A stretch of DNA of 13,124 nt from Acidobacterium sp. (GTDB taxonomy: Bacteria; Acidobacteriota; Terriglobia; Terriglobales; Acidobacteriaceae). The position numbers were made by a program, and so were the translations under genes. The notes below the pieces were generated by a model. The model saw nothing but the letters and a program-made list of their open reading frames with translations. It did no database searches and was not told where the DNA came from. Positions 6,675 through 13,124 of the stretch are shown here, one piece after another; within the stretch, counting starts at the first letter, position 1, and each line of letters starts with the position of its first letter. The DNA lies in the NCBI GenBank assembly GCA_003152595.1, contig PMAM01000224.1, positions 6,604 through 19,727 of the forward strand, read 5' to 3'.

Positions 6675-7502
6675 TCACCCCATCGTCGGCACCAGCCGCG
6701 TCAGCAGCCCGGCGAGCTGCTTCTCCACCGCCCGACCCGTCTCCATCACCTCTTCATGGCTCAGTGGCTCAGCCTGGAGCCCCGCCGCCAGGTTCGTCAC
6801 GCAACTCATCCCGAGCACCTCGATCCCCATCTGCCGCGCCGCGATCGTCTCCTGCACCGTCGACATACCCACCAGATCCGCCCCCAGCGTCCGGAACGCC
6901 CGAATCTCCGCCGGTGTTTCGAAGCTCGGCCCCAGCACGCTCAGATACACGCCCTCATCCAGCCTGAACTCCATCGTCCTCGCCGCTTCGTGCGCCAAGA
7001 GCCGCAGCCGCCCCGAGTACGCCTCGCTCATGTCGAAGAACCGCGGCCCCAGGCGATCGTCGGTCGCTCCGGCAATCGGATTCCGCCCTGACAGATTAAT
7101 GTGGTCCGCGATCAGCACCAGTTGTCCGCGCTGCAGCCCCGGATTGATCCCGCCTGCCGCATTCGTCAGCATCAGTTGCGTCACGCCCATCCGCCCCAGC
7201 ACCCGGATCGGAAACACGACTTCCTCGGAGCTGTATCCCTCATACGCGTGCACCCGCCCCTGCATCACCGCGACGGGTACACCCGCAACCTTGCCGATCA
7301 CCAGCTTGCCGCTGTGCCCCGGCACCGTCGACTGGGGAAAATGCGGGATCTCCGCAAACGGAATCGCGGTCTTCTCCTCCAGCTGTTCGGCAAACGCCCC
7401 CAGCCCGGATCCCAGCACAATCGCAAGCCGTGGCCGCAACTCCGTTCGCCGAGTCACGAATCCAGCCGCTGCCGAAGCCTTTTCAAAGGATGTATCAGTC
7501 AT
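6675..7502 (-). CDS. punA: Purine nucleoside phosphorylase (trimeric type)
   Basis: This cytoplasmic enzyme splits purine (deoxy)nucleosides with phosphate into the free base and (deoxy)ribose-1-phosphate. All landmarks of the trimeric, mammalian-like class are present in its 275 residues: VLGSGLG (29-35), GHSG (62-65), QGRVHAYEGY (81-90, phosphate-binding Arg83 and His85), LTNAAGGIN (112-120), GPSFETPAEI (191-200) and GMSTVQET (212-219). Glu195 and Asn237 match the human Glu201 and Asn243 pair that favours 6-oxopurines, so inosine and guanosine are the expected substrates. The ATG at 7502 follows the nupC stop codon by only 2 bases and has a poor ribosome-binding site, so translation is probably coupled. 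It is the last gene of the salvage operon. Function is very secure; the symbol punA (also called pnp or xapA in relatives) is a convention. Confidence 0.95.
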   Translation of the reverse strand: MTDTSFEKASAAAGFVTRRTELRPRLAIVLGSGLGAFAEQLEEKTAIPFAEIPHFPQSTVPGHSGKLVIGKVAGVPVAVMQGRVHAYEGYSSEEVVFPIRVLGRMGVTQLMLTNAAGGINPGLQRGQLVLIADHINLSGRNPIAGATDDRLGPRFFDMSEAYSGRLRLLAHEAARTMEFRLDEGVYLSVLGPSFETPAEIRAFRTLGADLVGMSTVQETIAARQMGIEVLGMSCVTNLAAGLQAEPLSHEEVMETGRAVEKQLAGLLTRLVPTMG

Positions 7503-7504
7503 GG

Positions 7505-8764
7505 CTACTTAATTAAGATGCCCACAATCGAAGCCGACATCAGGTTTGCCATCGTTCCGGCCAGCATCGCACGGAAGCCCAGCCTGGCCAGCTCGTTCCG
7601 CCGGTTCGGCGCCAGCGCTCCGATGCCGCCGATCTGGATCCCAATCGAGCTCAGGTTTGCGAACCCGCACAGCGCAAAGGTCGCAATCATCACTGACCGC
7701 GCCGCCAGCGCTCCGCTCTTCGCGAGGCCGCCGAGGTACGTGTACGCCACCAGCTCGTTCAGCACCATCCGCGTGCCCAGCAGATTGCCCACCGTCGGCG
7801 CGTCATGCCACGGAATCCCGATCAGCCACGCCACCGGCGCGAAGAAGAAGCCCAGGATCGCATCGAGAGAATGCGGAAACGGAATGTGATGGTAGCCCAG
7901 CCAGTTGTGCAGGCCGCCCAGAATTCCGTTCAGCAGCGCGATCAGCGCCAGAAACGAGATGAGCATAATGCCCACGTTGAACGCGAGCCGCCCCCCATCG
8001 ATGGTTCCACGCGCGACCGACCCAATCAGATTGTCATCCTTATGGTCTGCGTCTTCCGGAATCCGCACCACGCCTTCGGTCGCAGGCTTCTCTGTCTCCG
8101 GTACCAGCATCTTCGAGATCAGAATCGTGCCCGGCGCCGTCATGATCACCGCCGCCAGCAGGCTGCTCGCCGAAATGCCGTACAGGATATACGCCGCCAT
8201 GATCCCGCCCGACACATGCGCCATCCCGCTGGTCATGATCGTCATCAACTCCGAGCGCGTCGCCCCGGGCAGAAACGGCCGGATGGTCAGCGGCGCCTCA
8301 GTCTGGCCCATGAAGATGCTCGCCGCCACGTTCAGGCTCTCCGCGCCCGAGACCTTCATCGTCCACAGCATCGCCTTCGCGAACGCGCGAATGATGAGCT
8401 GCATGATTCCCAGGTAGTACAGCACCGCAAAGAACGCCGAGATGAAGATGATCGTCGGCAGCACCTGAAAAGCAAAGAAGCTGGTCCCGAACGCGTTGCC
8501 GATCTTCGAGTGCTGCGCCCCCAGGTCGCCAAACACGAAAGTCGATCCATCGAACGCATAGGCCAGCAGCTTGTTCACCGCACCACCCGCCGCATGCATG
8601 ACCTTCTGCCCGACGGTCCACTTCACCACGCACACCGCAAAGAGGATCTGCAGCCCCAGCCCCCAGACAACGGTCCGCCAGCGGATGGCTCCGCGGTTGG
8701 TCGAGAAGATCCACGCCAGCAACAGCATCGTGAGCAGGCCCAGCACACCCGTGAAACGTCCCAA
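7505..8764 (-). CDS. nupC: Concentrative nucleoside transporter (CNT/NupC family)
   Basis: An inner-membrane symporter that takes up nucleosides using a proton or sodium gradient. The 419 residues and about ten hydrophobic segments are usual for bacterial members. Diagnostic pieces are FVFGDLG (76-82), FQVLPTIIFISAFFAVLYY (99-117), the substrate-site GQTEAPL (153-159), MTSGMAHVSGG (177-187), the signature GTRMVLNELVAY (330-341, a variant of GxKxxxNEFVA with Arg for Lys and Leu for Phe) and GFANLSSIGIQIGG (367-380). The start is a TTG at 8764, supported by AGGAG at a 6-base spacing. It lies 30 bases after deoA and 2 bases before punA, so it belongs in the same transcript and supplies the substrates for the enzymes around it. 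Coupling ion and base preference cannot be read from the sequence. Confidence 0.93.
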   Translation of the reverse strand: MGRFTGVLGLLTMLLLAWIFSTNRGAIRWRTVVWGLGLQILFAVCVVKWTVGQKVMHAAGGAVNKLLAYAFDGSTFVFGDLGAQHSKIGNAFGTSFFAFQVLPTIIFISAFFAVLYYLGIMQLIIRAFAKAMLWTMKVSGAESLNVAASIFMGQTEAPLTIRPFLPGATRSELMTIMTSGMAHVSGGIMAAYILYGISASSLLAAVIMTAPGTILISKMLVPETEKPATEGVVRIPEDADHKDDNLIGSVARGTIDGGRLAFNVGIMLISFLALIALLNGILGGLHNWLGYHHIPFPHSLDAILGFFFAPVAWLIGIPWHDAPTVGNLLGTRMVLNELVAYTYLGGLAKSGALAARSVMIATFALCGFANLSSIGIQIGGIGALAPNRRNELARLGFRAMLAGTMANLMSASIVGILIK

Positions 8765-8794
8765 TGCGTTCTCCTGAAGGATTTCTCTCGAATT

Positions 8795-10165
8795 CTATGG
8801 GCGATGTCCGGCTTTCAGATAAGAATCTTTGTTCTCGGCGGAAATGATCTCTCGCACCAGCGGCGGAGGAGCGGCCGGCGCATCCCCGATCGTCAGCGCC
8901 TCGGTCAGCAGTTGCTCCGGTTCTGCGAACCTCGACTCCTCCTGCGCGAAGAGCGTTGCCAGCACCTGCCCAGCCTCGACTTTGGACCCGAGCTTCACAT
9001 GCATTTCGAGCCCCGCGTGCGCCTCCACCGGTTCGCCTGCCTTCTCGCGCCCGGCGCCCAGCCGCTGGACGGCCCAGCCCACTTTTGTGCAGTCGGCTGC
9101 GACAAAATACCCGCCGCGCGACGCGCGAAACTCCCGCCGAAAATGAGGCTGGTGAAACCCCATCCCGGCATCGATGGCTTTCAGATCGCCGCCCTGCGCT
9201 GCCACCATCTCGCGGAAGATCCGCAGCGCCGTGCCATCGGTCAGCTTCTCTTCGGCGATCCGCTTACCCTCCTCAGCACTGTGCGCCTTGCCGCCCAGAA
9301 AAATCATCCATCCGGCAAGGATCAGCGACACCTCGCGCAAGTCTTCACTCAGCGCCGGCCGCCCACCCTGCAGCAGTTGAACGGCCTCGGCAATCTCCAC
9401 CCAGTTCCCTGCCATTCGACCCAGCGGCTGACTCATGTCCGTCAGCACCGTCACGGTCCGCGTCCCCGCACGCTCACCCGTCTCCACCATCAATGCCGCC
9501 AGGTAACGCGCCTGATCCTCGTCCCGCAGAAACGCACCGGACCCCGTCTTGACGTCGATCACCAGCGCATCGAGTCCGGCAGCGAGCTTCTTGCTCATGA
9601 TCGAAGCACAGATGAGATACGGATTCTCAACCGTCGCCGTCCGGTCCCGCAGACTGTAGAGCTTCCGGTCGGCCGGCACCAGGTTCTTCGTCTGACCAAC
9701 GATCGAGGCGCCGCATTTCTCCAGCACCGTCCGCATCTCGCTCAGCGACAGCCCGGTCCTGTAACCGGGGATCGACTCCAGCTTGTCCAGGGTTCCGCCG
9801 GTGTGCCCCAGAGCGCGCCCGCTGATCATCGGGTCGGCGAGTCCCGCCGCAGCCGCAATCGGCGCCACCAGAAACGACGTCTTGTCCCCCACGCCGCCGG
9901 TCGAATGCTTATCGACGGTCTTCCGCCCCAGTCCCGTGTGATCCAGCACCTCTCCGGAAAAGCGCATCGCCGTGGTCAGCGTGTCGAGCTCGGCCAGTGT
10001 CAGCCCGCGCAGAAAGACCGCCATCAGCCATGCCGACAGCTGCTCCTCGGGGATCGTTTCCTGCGCCGCTCCCTCGACCAGGAATCGGATCTCCTCCCTG
10101 GTCAGCTCCTCGCCGTCGCGCTTCTTTCGGATCAGATCGACCGCATGCAGCGCCATCCCGGTCAT
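8795..10165 (-). CDS. deoA: Thymidine/pyrimidine-nucleoside phosphorylase
   Basis: This cytoplasmic enzyme cleaves pyrimidine nucleosides with phosphate into the base and (deoxy)ribose-1-phosphate. Its 456 residues contain the signature SGRALGHTGGTLDKLESIPG (115-134), the phosphate loop DKHSTGGVGDKTS (85-97) with His88, and the substrate residues Arg173, Ser188 and Lys192 in LYSLRD and ASIMSKK. The C-terminal part, including GLEMHVKLGSKVEAGQVLATL (385-405), is the usual alpha/beta domain. Thymidine-only (DeoA) and broad uridine/thymidine (Pdp) enzymes look alike; the cdd gene next door, which makes uridine, favours broad use. The ATG at 10165 overlaps the cdd stop as ATGA and has GGAG 8 bases upstream; Met4 at 10156 lacks such a signal. 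Second gene of the salvage operon. Confidence 0.94.
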   Translation of the reverse strand: MTGMALHAVDLIRKKRDGEELTREEIRFLVEGAAQETIPEEQLSAWLMAVFLRGLTLAELDTLTTAMRFSGEVLDHTGLGRKTVDKHSTGGVGDKTSFLVAPIAAAAGLADPMISGRALGHTGGTLDKLESIPGYRTGLSLSEMRTVLEKCGASIVGQTKNLVPADRKLYSLRDRTATVENPYLICASIMSKKLAAGLDALVIDVKTGSGAFLRDEDQARYLAALMVETGERAGTRTVTVLTDMSQPLGRMAGNWVEIAEAVQLLQGGRPALSEDLREVSLILAGWMIFLGGKAHSAEEGKRIAEEKLTDGTALRIFREMVAAQGGDLKAIDAGMGFHQPHFRREFRASRGGYFVAADCTKVGWAVQRLGAGREKAGEPVEAHAGLEMHVKLGSKVEAGQVLATLFAQEESRFAEPEQLLTEALTIGDAPAAPPPLVREIISAENKDSYLKAGHRP

Positions 10166-10584
10166 GCTTCTGTCTCCGGCTCAAACACGAAGGTGAAGGG
10201 GAAGAGCTCCGCAAAGCGCCGCGTTTGGGGCCCCTTGCGGTCCGAGAAGCAGACTACCGCATCCGGCGTGACAAATTCGCTCATCACCTGGCGGCAGGCT
10301 CCGCAGGGAGAACACGGTGCGCCATCTCGATTGGCGACCGCAAAAGCACGAATGCGCCGCCCCGGCCCCCGCTCGCTGATGGCCCGAAACAGAGCATTCC
10401 GTTCGGCACAACTCGTCAGGCCGTAGGAGATGTTCTCCACATTGCAGCCTGTCACGACCGAGCCGTCGTCCAGCAGCAGGGCAGCTCCGACACAAAACTT
10501 CGAATACGGCGCGTAGGCGTTGCCAGCCACCTTCAGCGCCGCCGAGCGCAGCTTCTCCAGCGTTTCCTCATCGATCCCGGACAT
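10162..10584 (-). CDS. cdd: Cytidine deaminase
   Basis: A zinc enzyme that converts cytidine and deoxycytidine to uridine and deoxyuridine, feeding the phosphorylase encoded next. Counting from the ATG at 10584 it has 140 residues, normal for the small homotetrameric class. It carries AYAPYSKFCVGAALL (24-38), GCNVENISYGLTSCAERNA (47-65, with the first zinc Cys and catalytic Glu in CAE) and PCGACRQV (94-101, the other two zinc cysteines). The frame is open up to a GTG at 10626, which would add 14 residues; I prefer 10584 because of family length, though neither start has a strong ribosome-binding site. First gene of the cdd-deoA-nupC-punA operon, so its promoter must lie under the 5' part of the divergent cheA region. 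Function is very secure, exact start is not. Confidence 0.93.
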   Translation of the reverse strand: MSGIDEETLEKLRSAALKVAGNAYAPYSKFCVGAALLLDDGSVVTGCNVENISYGLTSCAERNALFRAISERGPGRRIRAFAVANRDGAPCSPCGACRQVMSEFVTPDAVVCFSDRKGPQTRRFAELFPFTFVFEPETEA

Positions 10585-10660
10585 GATTCTGAGGCTAACC
10601 GGATCGTCTTCCACCGGCAACAGCACTCAAGTTCCGCCTGTCGCGTCCGATAAACCCATC

Positions 10661-13003
10661 GTGGACGACCTGACACGCGAATTCCTGCTCGAAAGCCAGG
10701 AAGGGCTCGACCGCATGGAGCGGGCCCTGACCGATCTTGAAACCCGCCCCGGCGATGCGCAGCTGCTGGCTGACATCTTCCGCTCGGTGCACACCATCAA
10801 GGGCACCACCGGTTTCCTCGGCTTCAGCCGCCTGGAATCCCTCTCGCACGCGGGAGAGAACCTCCTCGGACTGCTGCGCGACGGCAAGCTCGCGGCCAAC
10901 GCCGACATTATCAGCGGCCTGCTCTCCCTCATGGATATGCTGCGCGGCGTCCTTCGCTCGATTGAAACCACGGACGGGGAAGGCGAAAGCGAAGCGCAGG
11001 ACAGCGCCATGATCGAGCGTCTGGAGAGACTCCAGACAGGCAGAGCGTCGGTCGCCGTCGCTGTACCCGTTCTGGCGCAAGGCGCCGTCGCTGCACCTGT
11101 TCGTCCAGTCCGACCGCACAAGCCGCGTGCTCCGCGCAAACGCCCCTCCCATCCGCTGCCGGACACACCTCAGGGTTCGCCTCCTCCGGGTTTTCCCGAG
11201 GAAGCAGGGCCGTCCAGGGAAGCCGAAGAATCGCCACGGGAGCCGGAACCGGAGCCTCGACCCGTTCCCGCCGTCGCAGCCCCTTCGCTTCCCGCGCGGC
11301 CCACCAGTGATCCAACCGGCGAAGTTCAGCCGCCATCGTCGCCGGGGACCGCCGACTCCACGCTGCGCGTCGACGTCGAGCTGCTCAACCGCATGATGAA
11401 CCTAGTCGGGGAACTGGTGCTGACGCGCAATCAGATCCTGCAGACCGCCAGCGCCGATCCGGGCTTCGCGCTGCTCGGCCGCCGCCTCGACATGGTCACC
11501 GCCGATCTGCGCGAATCGGTCATGAAGGCGCGCATGCAGCCGGTGAGCCACGTCTTTTCGCGCTTTCCGCGCCTGGTGCGGGATCTGGCTCTGGGGCTGG
11601 AGAAGAAAGTCCGCCTCGAGATGGAAGGCCAGGAGACGGAACTGGACAAGAGCCTGCTCGAAGCCATTCGCGATCCGCTCACACATTCCATTCGCAACGC
11701 TGTCGACCATGGCATCGAGACGCCCGCCGTCCGCCTTGCCGCCGGCAAGCCGGCCGAAGGCGTGGTACGTCTGCGTGCCTGTCACGAGGGCAGCCACGTC
11801 ATCGTCGAGGTCCACGACGACGGCGCCGGGATGAGCCTCGACCGGATTCGCCGCAAAGCGGTCGAACGCCAGCTGGTCACGCCGCAGCGCGCCGAACAGA
11901 TGAACGAGCGCGAGATCCTGCAGCTGATCTTTCTGCCCGGCTTTTCCACGGCCGAAGCCGTGACCAGCGTCTCCGGACGCGGGGTAGGCATGGATGTGGT
12001 GCGCACCAATGTGGAGAAGATCGGCGGCAAGGTCGATGTGGAAAGCCACGCCGGCAAGGGCTCCATCCTGCGGCTCCGCATCCCGCTCACGCTGGCCATT
12101 ATTCCGGCGCTCATCGTGCGCAGCCGGAGTCAGAACTTTGCGGTACCGCAGACCGCGCTGACCGAACTGGTGCACCTGAGCGCCGGCGAGACGGACAGCC
12201 GGATCGAGCGGCTCGAGAACGCCGCCCTCTATCGGTTACGCGGTCACCTGCTTCCGCTCGTGTTCCTCGACCGGCTCCTGCAGCAGTCTCCGCGCCCGAG
12301 CGATGCTCCCTGCGATATCGCCATCCTCAACGCCGACGGGCGACGTTATGGCCTCGTCGTCGATGGCCTCGCGGATCCTGAGGAAATCGTCGTCAAACCT
12401 CTGGCTGCTGTGCTGCGCGAGATCGGCTATTACGCCGGCGCCACAATTCTGGGCAACGGCGAAATGGCGCTCATTCTGAATCCGGGCGCGATCGCTCAGA
12501 ACGCCAACGTCAGTCTTTCCTCGGAGACGGAGGAAGCACTCAGCGGAGACAAAAACGGTGCCCGCCAGGACTATCTTCTGGTGGAAGCCGGCAGCCGCCG
12601 CGCCGCATTGCCCCTGGAAACCGTGGTTCGCATCGAGCGCATCACGCGCTCCCGCATCGAGCGTGCCGGTTCGCGGCCCGTGCTTCGCTTCGAGGGCGCG
12701 CTGTTGCCCCTGGACGATGCCGCGGCCGATTTCATCGACTCCGGCGACGATCCGGAGGCGCAGATCACGGTGGTAGTCTGCCGCGATGGCCGCCGACACG
12801 TCGGGATGACCGTTTCCCAGGTCCTCGACGTCACCGGGGGAAGCCAGCTCCAGGAGGCAGGCTCAGGTTTCGCCGCTGAAGGCATCACTCTGCTGCACGA
12901 GAAAGTCACCAGTATCGTCAGCCTCTCTTCGATTCCGCCGCTTGAAAACGCGGTTGACGGCGGGCCGGCGGAATCTGCGTTTTCCCTGGAGGAACCACGA
13001 TGA
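10661..13003 (+). CDS. cheA: Chemotaxis histidine kinase CheA with two CheW-like domains
   Basis: Central kinase of a chemosensory array; it autophosphorylates under receptor control and passes phosphate to response regulators. From the GTG at 10661 (780 residues) the order is: HPt domain with phospho-acceptor His44 in SVHTIKGTTGFLGF; a Pro/Arg/Glu-rich linker (about 128-232) where a P2 regulator-binding domain would stand; dimerisation helices (VDVELLNRMMNLVGELVLTR, 237-256); the ATPase domain with HSIRNAVDHGIE (342-353), DDGAGM (386-391) and GRGVGMD (439-445); a CheW-like domain (about 483-613) and a second CheW-like domain (about 636-763). Two regulatory domains are unusual. The GTG start gives the common VDDLTREFLLESQEGLDRM opening; an ATG at 10583 in frame is the alternative, but would overlap the divergent cdd start. 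Neither has a clear ribosome-binding site. It overlaps cheW by ATGA. Confidence 0.94.
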   Translation: MDDLTREFLLESQEGLDRMERALTDLETRPGDAQLLADIFRSVHTIKGTTGFLGFSRLESLSHAGENLLGLLRDGKLAANADIISGLLSLMDMLRGVLRSIETTDGEGESEAQDSAMIERLERLQTGRASVAVAVPVLAQGAVAAPVRPVRPHKPRAPRKRPSHPLPDTPQGSPPPGFPEEAGPSREAEESPREPEPEPRPVPAVAAPSLPARPTSDPTGEVQPPSSPGTADSTLRVDVELLNRMMNLVGELVLTRNQILQTASADPGFALLGRRLDMVTADLRESVMKARMQPVSHVFSRFPRLVRDLALGLEKKVRLEMEGQETELDKSLLEAIRDPLTHSIRNAVDHGIETPAVRLAAGKPAEGVVRLRACHEGSHVIVEVHDDGAGMSLDRIRRKAVERQLVTPQRAEQMNEREILQLIFLPGFSTAEAVTSVSGRGVGMDVVRTNVEKIGGKVDVESHAGKGSILRLRIPLTLAIIPALIVRSRSQNFAVPQTALTELVHLSAGETDSRIERLENAALYRLRGHLLPLVFLDRLLQQSPRPSDAPCDIAILNADGRRYGLVVDGLADPEEIVVKPLAAVLREIGYYAGATILGNGEMALILNPGAIAQNANVSLSSETEEALSGDKNGARQDYLLVEAGSRRAALPLETVVRIERITRSRIERAGSRPVLRFEGALLPLDDAAADFIDSGDDPEAQITVVVCRDGRRHVGMTVSQVLDVTGGSQLQEAGSGFAAEGITLLHEKVTSIVSLSSIPPLENAVDGGPAESAFSLEEPR

Positions 13004-13124
13004 TCGAAACGCACGCCAAACACACCCAGGAAGTTTGCTCCGTGGTCGTCGGGGACACCCTTTACGGCATTCCCATCGCTCACGTGCTCGAAATCCTCGG
13101 TAAGCCGGCCACCCAGCCGGTTCC
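13000..13124 (+). CDS. cheW: CheW-like coupling protein, N-terminal part (runs off right edge)
   Basis: The frame starts at an ATG at 13000 that overlaps the cheA stop as ATGA, with GGAGG (12988-12992) 7 bases upstream, and stays open to the edge (41 codons). The start reads MIETHAKHTQEVCSVVVGDT and continues LYGIPIAHVLEILGKP, the typical first beta strands of a CheW domain, in which a short strand is followed by G-x-x-YGIPI-x-x-V-x-EI. CheW links receptors to CheA in the array. The tight overlap implies translational coupling and equal amounts. The rest of the protein is beyond the window, so a fusion cannot be excluded. Confidence 0.85.
   Translation, partial: MIETHAKHTQEVCSVVVGDTLYGIPIAHVLEILGKPATQPV

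Noticed and set aside
7805..10426. An 873-codon plus-strand open frame across the salvage operon
   Set aside because: It is the antisense shadow of nupC, deoA and cdd, all of which have complete family motifs on the minus strand; its translation is His/Arg/Gln-rich and domain-free.

Overview
The window looks like a chromosomal segment of a high-GC bacterium, most likely an acidobacterium (Terriglobia-like). Supporting signs are strongly G/C-biased third codon positions, the gene content, and short stem-loop repeats whose chance translation contains the peptide HDFSRAE, which I associate from memory with acidobacterial genomes. The taxonomic call is an inference; there is no rRNA gene or other marker to prove it.

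Layout. (1) 1-260, minus: N-terminus of a multi-pass membrane protein running off the left edge, followed by about 450 bp without a convincing gene. (2) 712-2097, minus: nicotinate phosphoribosyltransferase (pncB). It is divergent from an aldehyde dehydrogenase (2338-3840, plus), and the space between them holds three copies of an 11-bp motif. The dehydrogenase ends at a clear intrinsic terminator. (3) 3895-4662: about 770 bp without a gene, including a cluster of short stem-loop repeats. (4) 4663-5532, minus: an orphan protein with a PD-(D/E)xK nuclease signature. (5) 5801-6346, plus: a small Cys/His-motif protein of unknown function, with a terminator-like hairpin in its leader and a 24-bp imperfect direct repeat at its 3' end. 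(6) 10584 down to 6675, minus: a compact nucleoside-salvage operon, cdd - deoA/pdp - nupC - punA, with a 4-bp overlap, a 30-bp gap and a 2-bp gap. (7) 10661-13124, plus: a chemosensory cluster starting with cheA, which carries two CheW-like domains, overlapped by ATGA with a cheW that runs off the right edge.

How the genes work together. The salvage operon is self-contained. NupC imports nucleosides, Cdd turns cytidine into uridine, the pyrimidine phosphorylase and the purine nucleoside phosphorylase split nucleosides into bases and (deoxy)ribose-1-phosphate. The mutase and aldolase that would feed the sugars into central metabolism are not in the window. pncB belongs to NAD salvage, and the adjacent dehydrogenase uses NAD(P); a shared control region is possible but unproven. 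CheA and CheW form the core of a chemoreceptor signalling array whose receptors and response regulators must lie beyond the right edge or elsewhere.

Most of the window is conserved housekeeping or accessory metabolism. The parts least explained by known families are the 3.9-6.6 kb segment (repeats, orphan nuclease-like gene, Cys/His protein, AT-richer tail) and the motif cluster between pncB and the dehydrogenase gene.
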